Assembly: GCF_003971255.1 (NCBI RefSeq)
Contig: NZ_CP034660.1
Span: 558,001-622,000 of the forward strand
Direction: 5' to 3'
Length of the DNA stretch: 64,000 bases
Source: Colwellia sp. Arc7-635
GTDB taxonomy: Bacteria > Pseudomonadota > Gammaproteobacteria > Enterobacterales > Alteromonadaceae
Within the stretch, counting starts at the first letter, position 1. Each line of letters starts with the position of its first letter. The notes under the pieces are model-generated. The model was not told the DNA's origin, made no database searches, and saw nothing but the letters and a program-made list of their open reading frames with translations. The position numbers and the translations under genes are program-made. This document shows, one piece after another, positions 9,149 through 17,719 of this stretch.

Positions 9149-9796
9149 TTATTGTTTTGCTAGTTCAGCCGCGAGTACTTGTTTGAAAGTATCAATAGGT
9201 TGTGCACCTGCAAGGGCACTTTTACCATTAAAAACTATAGTCGGTACCGATGATACCCCCAGCTTTTGCCAATAAGATTCATTCTCAATAACTTGTTGAA
9301 AAGCTTCTTTATCTTCCAACTTCGCCATGGCCTCTTTTGCATTAAGTCCAATTGCCGCAACTTCTAAAGCTAAAACCTCTCGATTAGAAATATCTTTTTT
9401 CTCAGTAAAGAATGCGGAGAAAAGTCTCAGTTTTAAAGTCGTTTGCTTATTTTGCGTTTTAGCGTATTCAAGTAAAATGTGGGCATCACGTGTATTCAGT
9501 ATTTTCATACCGTCAAAAAAGTTAAAGTCAAAATCTACTTTTTTACCGTGTGCTGTCATTTCTTTTCTAAATTGTGCACTACTCTCCGGAGTTGAACCAT
9601 ATTTGCGAGCGGAATGCGCTTTTAGCTCTTCACCAACTAATGGCATGTCAGGGTTAAGTTCGAAAGGTTGCCATTCAATTTCTACTTTGTCTTCTAAACC
9701 TAGCTCGATCAGTGCTTTCTTTAAATTTCCGTAACCAATAACACACCAAGGACATACAACATCTGAAATGATATCTATTTTAATTTTTTCATTCAT
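9149..9796 (-). CDS. DsbA family oxidoreductase (FrnE-like)
   Basis: A 215-residue thioredoxin-fold protein without a signal peptide, hence cytoplasmic, unlike periplasmic DsbA. It begins KIDIISDVVCPWCVIGYG with a CPWC active site near residues 15-18, carries the helical insertion typical of the family and the cis-proline loop SSVPTIVFNGK. FrnE-type members are disulfide oxidoreductases or isomerases linked to oxidative stress and polyketide tailoring; the substrate here is unknown. It lies downstream of a promoter with TetR-type operators and of a 43-codon ORF, and on the same strand as the tetR gene. I infer that it is a target of that regulator. Confidence 0.93.
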   Translation of the reverse strand: MNEKIKIDIISDVVCPWCVIGYGNLKKALIELGLEDKVEIEWQPFELNPDMPLVGEELKAHSARKYGSTPESSAQFRKEMTAHGKKVDFDFNFFDGMKILNTRDAHILLEYAKTQNKQTTLKLRLFSAFFTEKKDISNREVLALEVAAIGLNAKEAMAKLEDKEAFQQVIENESYWQKLGVSSVPTIVFNGKSALAGAQPIDTFKQVLAAELAKQ

Positions 9797-9891
9797 TTTA
9801 TTTCTCTTTACTCGTTTAATAATCGATGTAATTTCGAAGAATCTATAACGTATTAATGTAACTTAGAGCTTGTTGCATCTTTTAGGTTAGG

Positions 9892-10023
9892 CTAATTCGT
9901 GCAGTGCTCGATGCTACGTTTCACTAAAATTTGTCTGCGAATTAAATGGCATGACTCGACAGAATAATGAAAGCGTAAGATTACTTGCCTATTTTCCCAA
10001 TAAAATTGCTTGAATGTAGCCAT
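9892..10023 (-). CDS. Possible 43-residue small protein
   Basis: A short ORF beginning MATFKQFYWENRQV and ending EHCTN, with two cysteines and many basic and aromatic residues. The ATG is preceded by AAAGGAG at ideal spacing (7 bases), one of the strongest ribosome-binding sites in the window. About 115 bases upstream is a near-consensus promoter with two TACC-N4-GGTA operators. It has no recognisable homologue. It may be a real small protein, a translated leader for the downstream oxidoreductase, or the remnant of a longer gene. The good ribosome-binding site is directly seen; function is unknown. Confidence 0.45.
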   Translation of the reverse strand: MATFKQFYWENRQVILRFHYSVESCHLIRRQILVKRSIEHCTN

Positions 10024-10089
10024 GACAACGCTCCTTTATAAGAATAAGTAACTGTTGTAATAGAACCTCGATGCTTATCATCCATAAAT

Positions 10090-10112
10090 CATATTCATGA
10101 CTCATGAATATG
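10090..10112. promoter_or_regulatory. 23-bp perfect palindrome beside the operator pair
   Basis: CATATTCATGA and TCATGAATATG are exact reverse complements around a single C. It abuts the left TACC-N4-GGTA operator and lies in the presumed 5' leader of the minus-strand transcript. It could bind a second regulator or fold as an RNA hairpin. Confidence 0.5.
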
Positions 10113-10164
10113 TACCAGTCGGTAAGTAATGATGTAATTGTACCGAGCGGTAAGGCTAAGTCAA
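10109..10164 (-). promoter_or_regulatory. Promoter region with two TetR-type operators
   Basis: On the minus strand, TTGACT (10159-10164), a 16-bp spacer and TACAAT (10137-10142) form a strong sigma-70 promoter. The palindrome TACCGCTCGGTA (10141-10152) fills the spacer and touches the -10. A second site, TACCGACTGGTA (10113-10124), lies 28 bp downstream, overlapping another possible promoter (TTACAT, 17 bp, TACATA). The same motif occupies the same place in the tetR promoter, so both are probably repressed by the TetR protein encoded at 10560-11186. No other gene is seen in the 536 bases from 10024 to 10559. Confidence 0.7.
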
Positions 10165-10559
10165 CCACTATTGCCATAAAAATAATCAGCGTTATTAATG
10201 ATCGATACTAAGCCATCGTAAAACTTTATTTAACTTACTCAATAGACAAGAAAGTCTTGGGATCTTAAAAAGGAAAAAATCGAGTTGGTTATGATCTTAA
10301 TGCTGCGGAGTGTAGTCATTGATATTAATAAGCTAGAGCTTATGAAATTACTAGCTTATCTATCGTGTTTGCTTAAGGCTTCGTCAGATGCAAAAGCTTA
10401 TGGGATTAAAAAAAATTGTAAAACATTATCAATGTGCAATTTCATCAACGCTTTAAAGTTAAAATAAAGAGCACTATATAAATAACAGAGAAAGTGATGT
10501 CATTCTGAGCAACAATTATCTATCGAGATAACTTACCGAAAGCAGAGTGATATAACGAT

Positions 10560-11186
10560 TTAATGTGCTAAGTTGCTTTGATTTTCTCTACTAAAAACAC
10601 CGGCTAAAATAGTATCAATGACGAACTCTAAATCCGTGGATGGTACTTTCGAGCGTGCCATCGCAGCCGTGCCTTTAAGTGCAGTGTATAAACTTAATGC
10701 ATTACCGGCTGAATTTTTATGTAGGCCTAAAGTAACCGCTTCTTCGTCAGTGTTAAATAACTCAGCAAATAACGTTTGGGGCGTAGTTCCAATGTCGGTA
10801 AGTAACTTTACTGCTTCTGCCGGCAGGTCGCCACCAGCAACCTCTGATTGGCACAGAGCAAGGTAACAGCCTTTTGGTTGTTCAGTACTACATTGCATGC
10901 TAACAATCGACATCATATAGTTTTTTAATCGATTCTTTAACGATATATCTGGGGCATATAAAGCATCAAGATGGGTCTGCATATTATTTTCAATGTAATG
11001 TTGAGTCGCTTTAATGAATAAAGCTTCTTTATTACCAAAAGTACTATACATACTGGGTTTGTTAATATTCATGCTCTTTGTTAAGTCTGCTAAAGAAGCA
11101 CCAATAAAACCTTTCGCCCAAAAAACTTCCATTGCTGATTGCAATGCCGTCTTTTCATCAAATTTACGCTTACGACCACTTGTCAT
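10560..11186 (-). CDS. TetR/AcrR family transcriptional repressor
   Basis: A 208-residue one-component regulator. The N-terminal helix-turn-helix spans about residues 5-50 (GRKRKFDEKTALQSAMEVFW, then GASLADLTKSMNINKPSMYS), followed by the all-helical ligand and dimer domain with a conserved GCYLALCQSE stretch. A TTG eight codons upstream is in frame but falls almost on the predicted transcription start, so the ATG at 11186 is preferred. Its own promoter contains TACCAGTTGGTA between -35 and -10, and two like sites precede the oxidoreductase unit downstream. This suggests autorepression and control of that unit in response to an electrophile or other small ligand (inference). Confidence 0.93.
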   Translation of the reverse strand: MTSGRKRKFDEKTALQSAMEVFWAKGFIGASLADLTKSMNINKPSMYSTFGNKEALFIKATQHYIENNMQTHLDALYAPDISLKNRLKNYMMSIVSMQCSTEQPKGCYLALCQSEVAGGDLPAEAVKLLTDIGTTPQTLFAELFNTDEEAVTLGLHKNSAGNALSLYTALKGTAAMARSKVPSTDLEFVIDTILAGVFSRENQSNLAH

Positions 11187-11217
11187 AGGATATTCTTCTA
11201 TCGATTCCAATTTTCAT

Positions 11218-11246
11218 ATTGTACCAACTGGTATGATAAATATCAA
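11218..11246 (-). promoter_or_regulatory. Autoregulated tetR promoter with operator
   Basis: On the minus strand, TTGATA (11241-11246), a 17-bp spacer and TACAAT (11218-11223). The palindrome TACCAGTTGGTA (11222-11233) sits inside the spacer and overlaps the -10, a classic repressor position. The following 280 bases to the cheX terminator show no gene. Confidence 0.75.
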
Positions 11247-11515
11247 AATTTATAGTACTGACATGAAAGTATGTAGGAAAATTGTTGTTAACTATGCCAA
11301 GCATGTTTGGCAAACGCTTAACCACCTGCAACTAAAATAAGTGGTTTGTGTAATACCTACTTTGATGAAGTGAAAACTGCGTTACTGTGCTTTAGTGTTT
11401 ATTCAACTGTTAGCTAAGTAAGTCTGATTTATGGGGGATGTGATTTTTCGCATTACAAAATTGCTGAATGGCTAGTATTAGTGAATATGCCTTTTTTTAA
11501 ATAAACAGCGGACAT

Positions 11516-11538
11516 AAAAAAACCCCGCATAAACGAGG
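11516..11538 (-). terminator. Terminator of cheX
   Basis: On the minus strand CCTCG pairs with CGGGG (one T-G pair) around TTTATG, followed by seven T. Confidence 0.85.
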
Positions 11539-11560
11539 CTCAAATAACGTATATTATTAC

Positions 11561-12025
11561 TTACTTATCGAAACTAAACTCAATAAAGGCTTTTCCGTGC
11601 TTAGAAGAAAGAGGAATAATCACGATAGGGCCGTCAGCTTTATGGGTGATGGTATGGTTTTTACCAGAAACAACCATAGGCGTTGCCATATCGAACTCAA
11701 TACCTTTTTCACTTAGCATGCGTTTTGCACCACCAGTAACCATATTGGTAATTTCACCGACTAAATCAGTAATTTCTTCGTTGATTTCATCTGGACCTTC
11801 GCCAACCATATTTTTCATGGTTGCTAGCGCCAATTTACCTTCAAACGTAATAGATAGTGATCCTTTAGTTTGAGCACTTACCATACCAATTAAGCCTGAA
11901 ACATCGCCATGAGCAACTTCGTCTTTTTTCAAACGAGGTTTTTCAGGAGTAAGCTCCATTTGTGCCATAGTGGACATAACGTTAAGCATCGAAGACAGAA
12001 ACGGGTTAATAAACTCTACATTCAT
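11561..12025 (-). CDS. cheX: Chemotaxis phosphatase CheX
   Basis: A 154-residue CheX/CheC-family protein that dephosphorylates CheY-P. The active-site pair E-x-x-N is in the helix ITDLVGEITNMVTGGAK, and the family beta sheet continues through HTITHKADGPIVIIPL to the C-terminus. One such helix is present, as in CheX rather than two-site CheC. It is monocistronic with its own terminator and far from any main chemotaxis cluster, so it may serve a CheY-like or other receiver elsewhere. Length and motif fit the family well. Confidence 0.92.
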   Translation of the reverse strand: MNVEFINPFLSSMLNVMSTMAQMELTPEKPRLKKDEVAHGDVSGLIGMVSAQTKGSLSITFEGKLALATMKNMVGEGPDEINEEITDLVGEITNMVTGGAKRMLSEKGIEFDMATPMVVSGKNHTITHKADGPIVIIPLSSKHGKAFIEFSFDK

Positions 12026-12104
12026 GAATGTTTTCCAAAGGCTTTTGCTTTAATTTAGTTGTTTAATTCTGCACGCTTATGAACAAAATGTAAATCTAAC
12101 TAAC

Positions 12105-12605
12105 TTAATTGTGAATTTCAATATCATTAATAGTAACTGATCTTTTGAAAGTTAGGCTACCTTTTATCGTATTATCGTGAAAATTAACTGTATTCACCTG
12201 TTTTTCATAGTGATCAGTTAAGAGACTATTCGTTATTTTTAGCCCAATGAGCGTATTTGAGAAGCTCGCTTCCTGATAAATAAAAATATTACCTTTATTT
12301 ATTTCAAGGCCAATCCAGTTTAATGGTACAGCTTTACCTTTAAAACTGAGTTGAAAGTGCGCTTCAATATATTGGCGAATAATATCTTCATAATCGGGGT
12401 GAGCAACAGAAAAATGTATTTGCTTTGTTTGTGCAATCGCATTGTCGATGTCGTGCGCGGTAATTTGGTGAATAACTTCAATCGATTGCGTACGTTCGTT
12501 TAATGCTAAATCAGTAATACTAAAAAAATAACGGTGGGCAACCGCGTTAGCGGCTAACCCACACAATAGCAAAACAAAAACACGTTTAGCTAGGTTTGAC
12601 AGCAT
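12105..12605 (-). CDS. DUF6702 family exported protein
   Basis: A 166-residue protein with signal peptide (RVFVLLLCGLAANAVA) followed directly by HRYFFSITDLALNERTQ, the start of the DUF6702 beta-rich domain. The function of the family is unknown; members occur next to M1-type peptidases in Alteromonadales. Its ATG is 2 bases after the stop of the M1 peptidase, so the two form one transcription unit, and both products are predicted to be exported. Alternation of strands without membrane segments suggests a periplasmic soluble protein. Confidence 0.83.
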   Translation of the reverse strand: MLSNLAKRVFVLLLCGLAANAVAHRYFFSITDLALNERTQSIEVIHQITAHDIDNAIAQTKQIHFSVAHPDYEDIIRQYIEAHFQLSFKGKAVPLNWIGLEINKGNIFIYQEASFSNTLIGLKITNSLLTDHYEKQVNTVNFHDNTIKGSLTFKRSVTINDIEIHN

Positions 12606-12607
12606 AA

Positions 12608-14962
12608 TTACTGCTTAACCTCAGTTTTTTCTTCTTTAGCTAAGTCTTCAGCGCTTTTTAATTCAGCATTATAATCACGCATCATGTCTTTTTTCTTACG
12701 CTTGTATAAGTCAAAACGAGACTTAATCGGGCGTGCTGGCCAGTAGTTGTTACTAACATCTACGTCTGCTGTTTCCCAGTTAGGGTCAATAGCGATAGCC
12801 GTTATTTCTTTGTCACGAATAAGTAGTTTAGACACTTTTTTACTGTCACGACGCCAAATTTCAGCAGGTAAAGTAACACGTTCAACCGTATTATCAGCAA
12901 ATGTTAAGTCCAAAATTATTGGCATAACCAAACCACCTTTGTTTTCAAAATCAACAATGTAGAAGTTGCGTTCGTCAACAAGTATGTCTCTTTGCCATTG
13001 CTCTAATTTTTTATTGCTCGCATTGTATTTATTACGCGCTTTATTTGTCGCGGTAAACTTATCATGCTCGTTATAAAAATCTAAAAGCTCTGGTTTATTC
13101 GTGGTACGAACCCATGCACCGCTATTACGAATTTTACTAATAAATTCAGGTTTTTCATTATCTAAAGCACGTTCCCAAGCTTCTTCCGTATCAGGGTTTT
13201 GGCTATTCGGGCGGTATAAATGAATGTTACCTAAAGCAATATCAACATGATCAGTTGTATAGAACCAACCACGCCAGAACCAATCTAAATCAACACCTGA
13301 AGCATCTTCCATAGTGCGGAAAAAGTCAGCTGGAGTAGGGCGTTTAAACTTCCAACGTTGAGCGTATTCTTTAAAAGCAAAATCAAATAATTCACGACCC
13401 ATAATGGTTTCACGTAAAATATTTAATGCTGTTGCTGGCTTGCCATAAGCATTGTTACCAAATTGCAAAATTGACTCGGAGTTAGTCATAATAGGCACTT
13501 GGTTGTTACTTTTCATGTAGCTCGTAATGTTTGCCGCATCGCCACGACGAGAAGGATAACCCTCTTCCCATGCTTGCTCAGCAACAAATTGTAGGAAAGT
13601 ATTTAAACCTTCGTCCATCCAAGTCCACTGACGTTCATCAGAGTTAACAATCATTGGGAAATAGTTATGACCTACTTCGTGAATAATAACGCCAATTAAG
13701 CCGTATTTAGTCGCACGAGAATAAGTTTTTTCACCGGTTTTTTTATCTAATGTTGGGCGAGGACCATTGAACGTGATCATAGGATATTCCATGCCGCCAA
13801 CGGGACCATTTACCGAGATAGAAACTGGGTATGGGTAATCAAAAGTATATTTACTGTATTGCTCCATGGTATGGATAATCGACTCAGTAGAGTACTTTTC
13901 CCATAACGGGTTGCCTTCATTAGGATAGAAAGACATCGCCATAGTGTCGGTTTTACCGCCTTTATAACCTTGTGCATCCCAAATGAATTTACGGCTTGAA
14001 GCGAAAGCAAAATCACGAACGTTTTTCGCTTCAAATTCCCAAGTTTTAGTTTTTGTCGAACGAGACTTCTCGTTTTCCAACGCTTCTTCAGGAGTAATAA
14101 CTAATACTGGCTTATCTGCTTTTTTAGCTTCAGCTAAACGATTACGCTGAGTTTTTGTTAATACCTCTTTCGGGTTTTGTAAAACACCCGTGGCAGCAAC
14201 AACATGATCCGCAGGAACCGTAATGCTTACGTCGTAATCGCCAAATTCTAAAGTGAATTCACCGCTACCGATAAACTGCTTGTTCTGCCAACCCATTACG
14301 TCATAGTAAGCGGCAGCACGAGGAAACCAACTAGCGATTTCGTATAAGTAGTTATCGTCTTCTTTAAAATATTCGTAACCTGAACGACCACCTAATACTT
14401 TTTGTTCGTGTAATTGGTAATTCCAATTAATATTCAATTCAACGCTGTCACCAGATTTAAGCGATTTTGGTAAATCGATACGCATCATAGTGCCGTTAAT
14501 TACATAATGTAGAGCTTTACCGTTTGAGCCACTCACTTCAGTAATATCATAACCACCGTTAAAACTTTCGGTTTCAATGGCGTTACGTAAACCACTGTAG
14601 GTTACTTTTTTCTTAGGAGCGGTACGTGTGGTTTTTGCACCAGCATTTTCTGCCAATTTATTTTGGTCTAATTGCAACCATAAATAGCGCAAAGTATCAG
14701 GGGAGTTATTGGTGTAATCAATAGTCTCACTGCCTGACAATGTTTGCTTCTTATCATCTAGCGTAATGTCAATTTTGTAATCAACATCTTGTTGCCAATA
14801 TTGATGGCCAGGTGCACCAGATGCAGTGCGGTAAGTGTTTGGTGTTGGTAAGTTCTCTTCCAACTGACGAAATTTATCGTCACTTATGCTGCTTTTTGCT
14901 AAAACGTTGCCACTAGCAGCAACACAGACGCAAAGTAAGACTGACTTAATTGAATATTTCAT
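12608..14962 (-). CDS. M1 family zinc metallopeptidase
   Basis: A 784-residue exported aminopeptidase-like enzyme with signal peptide ending near SGNVLA. The N-terminal beta-saddle domain includes a DYKIDITLDDKKQTLSGSE strand. The substrate loop is GMEYPMITF, and the zinc motif is HEVGHNYFP (near residue 430) with the third ligand Glu in WMDEGLNTF. The M1 HExxH-18-E pattern is therefore complete. The C-terminal third carries W/Y-rich segments and a final charged tail (KRKKKDMMRDYNAEL). It likely degrades peptides in the periplasm. DUF6702 follows in the same operon. The promoter lies within 14963-15100. Confidence 0.94.
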   Translation of the reverse strand: MKYSIKSVLLCVCVAASGNVLAKSSISDDKFRQLEENLPTPNTYRTASGAPGHQYWQQDVDYKIDITLDDKKQTLSGSETIDYTNNSPDTLRYLWLQLDQNKLAENAGAKTTRTAPKKKVTYSGLRNAIETESFNGGYDITEVSGSNGKALHYVINGTMMRIDLPKSLKSGDSVELNINWNYQLHEQKVLGGRSGYEYFKEDDNYLYEIASWFPRAAAYYDVMGWQNKQFIGSGEFTLEFGDYDVSITVPADHVVAATGVLQNPKEVLTKTQRNRLAEAKKADKPVLVITPEEALENEKSRSTKTKTWEFEAKNVRDFAFASSRKFIWDAQGYKGGKTDTMAMSFYPNEGNPLWEKYSTESIIHTMEQYSKYTFDYPYPVSISVNGPVGGMEYPMITFNGPRPTLDKKTGEKTYSRATKYGLIGVIIHEVGHNYFPMIVNSDERQWTWMDEGLNTFLQFVAEQAWEEGYPSRRGDAANITSYMKSNNQVPIMTNSESILQFGNNAYGKPATALNILRETIMGRELFDFAFKEYAQRWKFKRPTPADFFRTMEDASGVDLDWFWRGWFYTTDHVDIALGNIHLYRPNSQNPDTEEAWERALDNEKPEFISKIRNSGAWVRTTNKPELLDFYNEHDKFTATNKARNKYNASNKKLEQWQRDILVDERNFYIVDFENKGGLVMPIILDLTFADNTVERVTLPAEIWRRDSKKVSKLLIRDKEITAIAIDPNWETADVDVSNNYWPARPIKSRFDLYKRKKKDMMRDYNAELKSAEDLAKEEKTEVKQ

Positions 14963-15363
14963 GATATCCCTGATGAATTAAAATCGAAGTAAGTGTAAAA
15001 AACGGCTCTTTATAGCACTTTTCGCCCTAAATGTGAGTAACTTGTGGTCGAATATGAGATAAAACGCGTAAAAAACAGGTTAAATAGTGATTTTTACCAC
15101 TAGTTTGCTAGCATTAAAGCAGCACCAAAATTGATGGCTATTTTGTACGCATGGGAGAGTTGTTATTAAATTAGCATTACTCATCACTCAAGGCGTTAAG
15201 TACACAGTCGTTAGACGTTGAGCGAGACATAACTTTAGGTGTTATTAAATAATATAGGTCTGCCGCTTTACAAATGTATAACCCGCAGTGCTAAAGATAA
15301 AAATCATTTCTAAACATTGAGTTGAGCTACTTTACTTTAACTAAAATGAGATGTTTTTTTTAC

Positions 15364-15404
15364 TTGGCATTATTTTTATACCCGCTAGAATGATGGTAAT
15401 CATT
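15364..15404 (+). promoter_or_regulatory. Promoter with dyad operator upstream of the CZB chemoreceptor
   Basis: TTGGCA (15364-15369), a 16-bp spacer and TAGAAT (15386-15391) form a plausible sigma-70 promoter. AATGAT-GGTA-ATCATT (15389-15404) is a dyad overlapping the -10 and start point. It resembles a metal-regulator box but its spacing does not fit the Fur consensus. The rest of the 464-base gap 14963-15426 shows no gene. Confidence 0.4.
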
Positions 15405-15426
15405 GCGGTAATAAATGGAAGTATAA

Positions 15427-16509
15427 ATGTTAGTATTGAAATCCAATTATGATTTACTTGTTAAAAGAAATGTTGATTTATCAAAGCGTGTAGAGCAACT
15501 TGAACAGCATAACGCTAGCCTGGAAGCCGCTTTAGAAGATGCTAGCTTACAACTAGAACAAAAATTGAATAGCCCAGATGCAAAATTTGAACGTGCGTTA
15601 TTAAACAATACCATTGAATGTATCAACAGTATCGAGGGAGTAAGAGAAACCGTATTATCTTCTTATCTCGCGATTAATGAAGAAAGTGAATCATCAGACC
15701 AAATACATGTTTTACTCGATGGCTCTAGCAGTTCATTACAAGATATTGTTGCCAATATGCATAGCCTTACCGACAAAATGGGGGCGATGACTTCAAGCAT
15801 TTCTGGCTTATCTGAAAAGGCCGATAGTATTAATGGTTTTGTTTCAACCATCTCTAAAATTTCAGATCAAACCAATTTATTGGCATTAAATGCCGCCATT
15901 GAAGCAGCGCGTGCTGGTGAAGCAGGTCGTGGTTTTAGTGTGGTCGCAGATGAGGTACGTTCTTTAGCAAATAATACCAATACTTCTGCTAATGAAGTCG
16001 CAGATTTAGTTAACGAGATTATTCAGTCAACTTCAGAAACCGTTACTTCAGCTAATGATATCCAAGGCAGTAACAGTATACTTTCTGAAGGTGTTGGGCA
16101 TTTAAACGAAAATTACGCGGCTATCATTAACAGCTGTACCTCAATGAAAAACACGATTAGTCACTCCGCTTTACGCACCTTTATACAAACCGTAAAACTT
16201 GATCATATTGTTTGGAAAGGTGAGGTTTATGCCGTGGCTTCAGGTATTAGTAACAAATCACGTGAAAGCTTTACTGACCATACTATGTGTCGCTTAGGTA
16301 AGTGGTATGCCGATGAAGGTAAACAGCAATTTACCAATAATAATATCTTTCGTAATATTGAAGAACCACATAAACAAGTACATCTTAATGGTTTAGAAGC
16401 GTTAGCACTTATTCATGCCGGCGATAAATCGAAAGCGATTAATTGTTTAAATAAAATGGAAGCGGCCAGTGAATCTGTTATGCGTACACTTGATCAATTA
16501 ATCGCATAA
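15427..16509 (+). CDS. Soluble methyl-accepting chemoreceptor with C-terminal zinc-binding CZB domain
   Basis: A 360-residue chemoreceptor without any membrane segment, so cytoplasmic. An N-terminal coiled coil (about 15-60) leads into a short signalling domain with tip [20 protein letters not shown] and the adjacent [16 protein letters not shown]. The C-terminal chemoreceptor zinc-binding domain has its ligands in order: His in [12 protein letters not shown], Cys in CRLGKWY, and two His in [18 protein letters not shown] receptors such as Helicobacter TlpD sense zinc or hypochlorous acid through the Zn-Cys centre. GGAAG lies about 6 bases before the ATG. It is transcribed alone. Confidence 0.94.
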   Translation: MLVLKSNYDLLVKRNVDLSKRVEQLEQHNASLEAALEDASLQLEQKLNSPDAKFERALLNNTIECINSIEGVRETVLSSYLAINEESESSDQIHVLLDGSSSSLQDIVANMHSLTDKMGAMTSSISGLSEKADSINGFVSTISKISDQTNLLALNAAIEAARAGEAGRGFSVVADEVRSLANNTNTSANEVADLVNEIIQSTSETVTSANDIQGSNSILSEGVGHLNENYAAIINSCTSMKNTISHSALRTFIQTVKLDHIVWKGEVYAVASGISNKSRESFTDHTMCRLGKWYADEGKQQFTNNNIFRNIEEPHKQVHLNGLEALALIHAGDKSKAINCLNKMEAASESVMRTLDQLIA

Positions 16510-16647
16510 GGTTCTATTGTGCGGCTATGCGCTAACTAAGATCTTTAGTCGCCATAATGCTGATACTTTAACTGCTGATTTAGTAATGTGAGCGCTTTGA
16601 ATAGGCTCACTGCTCAAATCGACAGGATCACAGTTAAAATGATAGGC

Positions 16648-17571
16648 TCAAACGAATCTAGCTTTAAAAGCGCTTGGGCTTAAACCTATGACTTTTATAA
16701 ATACCTTCCGAAAACTGTTCACGTCATCGTAACCAACACTTGCTGATATTTTTTCAAAACTTTGTTTGGACGACTCTAATAAATTACAAGCTTTTTGCAC
16801 CCGTATGCGCTGAATATATTGCATCGGTTTTAATGATGTGGCGCTAGTAAAGTGACGTAAAAAAGTGCGTTCACTCATAATCGCAATTTCAGCCAGTTTA
16901 CTAATCGTCATCGGCTGTGAAAAGTTTGCTTGTAGATAATGTTGCACATTAACAATTGCCTCGTCACCGTGATTAAATAGCGGTGTAAAACTACCGTAAT
17001 AGCGTTGTTCTCTTTTACCGGTATCAACAATTAAAAACTTTCCTAAGCTGCGCATAATGTGCGGTTTAGTAAATTGAGCAACAATTTCTAAGCCTAAATC
17101 TATCCAAGACATTAGCCCGCCAGCGCTAATGATGTCGCCATCGTTAATCAGTAAGCTTTCGACATTCAGTGCTACCTTTGGAAATGACTGACTAAACTTT
17201 TCTGCTAACTGCCAATGAGTGGTCGCAGTGCGGTTATCTAATAAGCCCGTGTGAGCAAGAATAAAAGCCCCTGCACAACCAGAACATAATATAGCGCCCG
17301 ACTGATGCGAGTCTTTCAGTAAATCAATCAAGTTTTGGGGTGGTTCACTATAATAATTACAATCTAAATTTGGCGGTAATATAACAATATCTAATTGTTC
17401 TATATTAATATTTTTCTGTTCAGGGCTGACAAAAGTTACAACAAACTCTTTGTCGATTTCTGCTTCGCGAACGAGTTTATTAGCCATAACAAATAGCTCT
17501 TTCAAGCCATATACCGCACTTTGTAGGGCATTCGGATAATCAATAATTGCGATATGAATAAGTTTTGTCAT
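16648..17571 (-). CDS. GlxA-type AraC family transcriptional regulator
   Basis: A 307-residue regulator with an N-terminal DJ-1/PfpI amidase-like domain (about 1-190; the nucleophile-elbow region reads GAILCSGCAGAFILA, keeping a Cys) and a C-terminal AraC double helix-turn-helix (about 205-305; ISKLAEIAIMSERTFLRHF, then SFEKISASVGYDDVNSFRKVF). GlxA-type proteins are regulators, not proteases. It is divergent from a cysteine hydrolase with about 150 bases between their starts, the usual arrangement for a local activator and its target. Confidence 0.94.
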   Translation of the reverse strand: MTKLIHIAIIDYPNALQSAVYGLKELFVMANKLVREAEIDKEFVVTFVSPEQKNINIEQLDIVILPPNLDCNYYSEPPQNLIDLLKDSHQSGAILCSGCAGAFILAHTGLLDNRTATTHWQLAEKFSQSFPKVALNVESLLINDGDIISAGGLMSWIDLGLEIVAQFTKPHIMRSLGKFLIVDTGKREQRYYGSFTPLFNHGDEAIVNVQHYLQANFSQPMTISKLAEIAIMSERTFLRHFTSATSLKPMQYIQRIRVQKACNLLESSKQSFEKISASVGYDDVNSFRKVFIKVIGLSPSAFKARFV

Positions 17572-17719
17572 TTTAAACTGTTTTGTGTCATTTACGCCAT
17601 AGGCGCGAAGTGCTCAAGTTTTGCATAATTACCTCAACAAGCCAAGTAAGCTTTAAAACAATGCTTATCTACTTTATTTCATCGTGTTAGCTGATAGCAA
17701 AGAAACAAGAGAGATTATT

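Noticed and set aside
9989-10177. 62-codon minus-strand ORF across the TetR operators
   Set aside because: It runs through the promoter and operators and overlaps the 43-codon ORF in another frame; no ribosome-binding site and no family.
10285-10467. 60-codon plus-strand ORF in the gap before tetR
   Set aside because: No good ribosome-binding site, low-complexity AT-driven composition, no recognisable domain.
11014-11340. 108-codon plus-strand ORF opposite the tetR start
   Set aside because: Mostly antisense to tetR and crosses its promoter; product looks random.
15389-15404. Possible Fur box before the CZB receptor
   Set aside because: The ATGAT/ATCAT halves are 3 bp too far apart for the 19-bp Fur consensus; kept only as an unassigned dyad.
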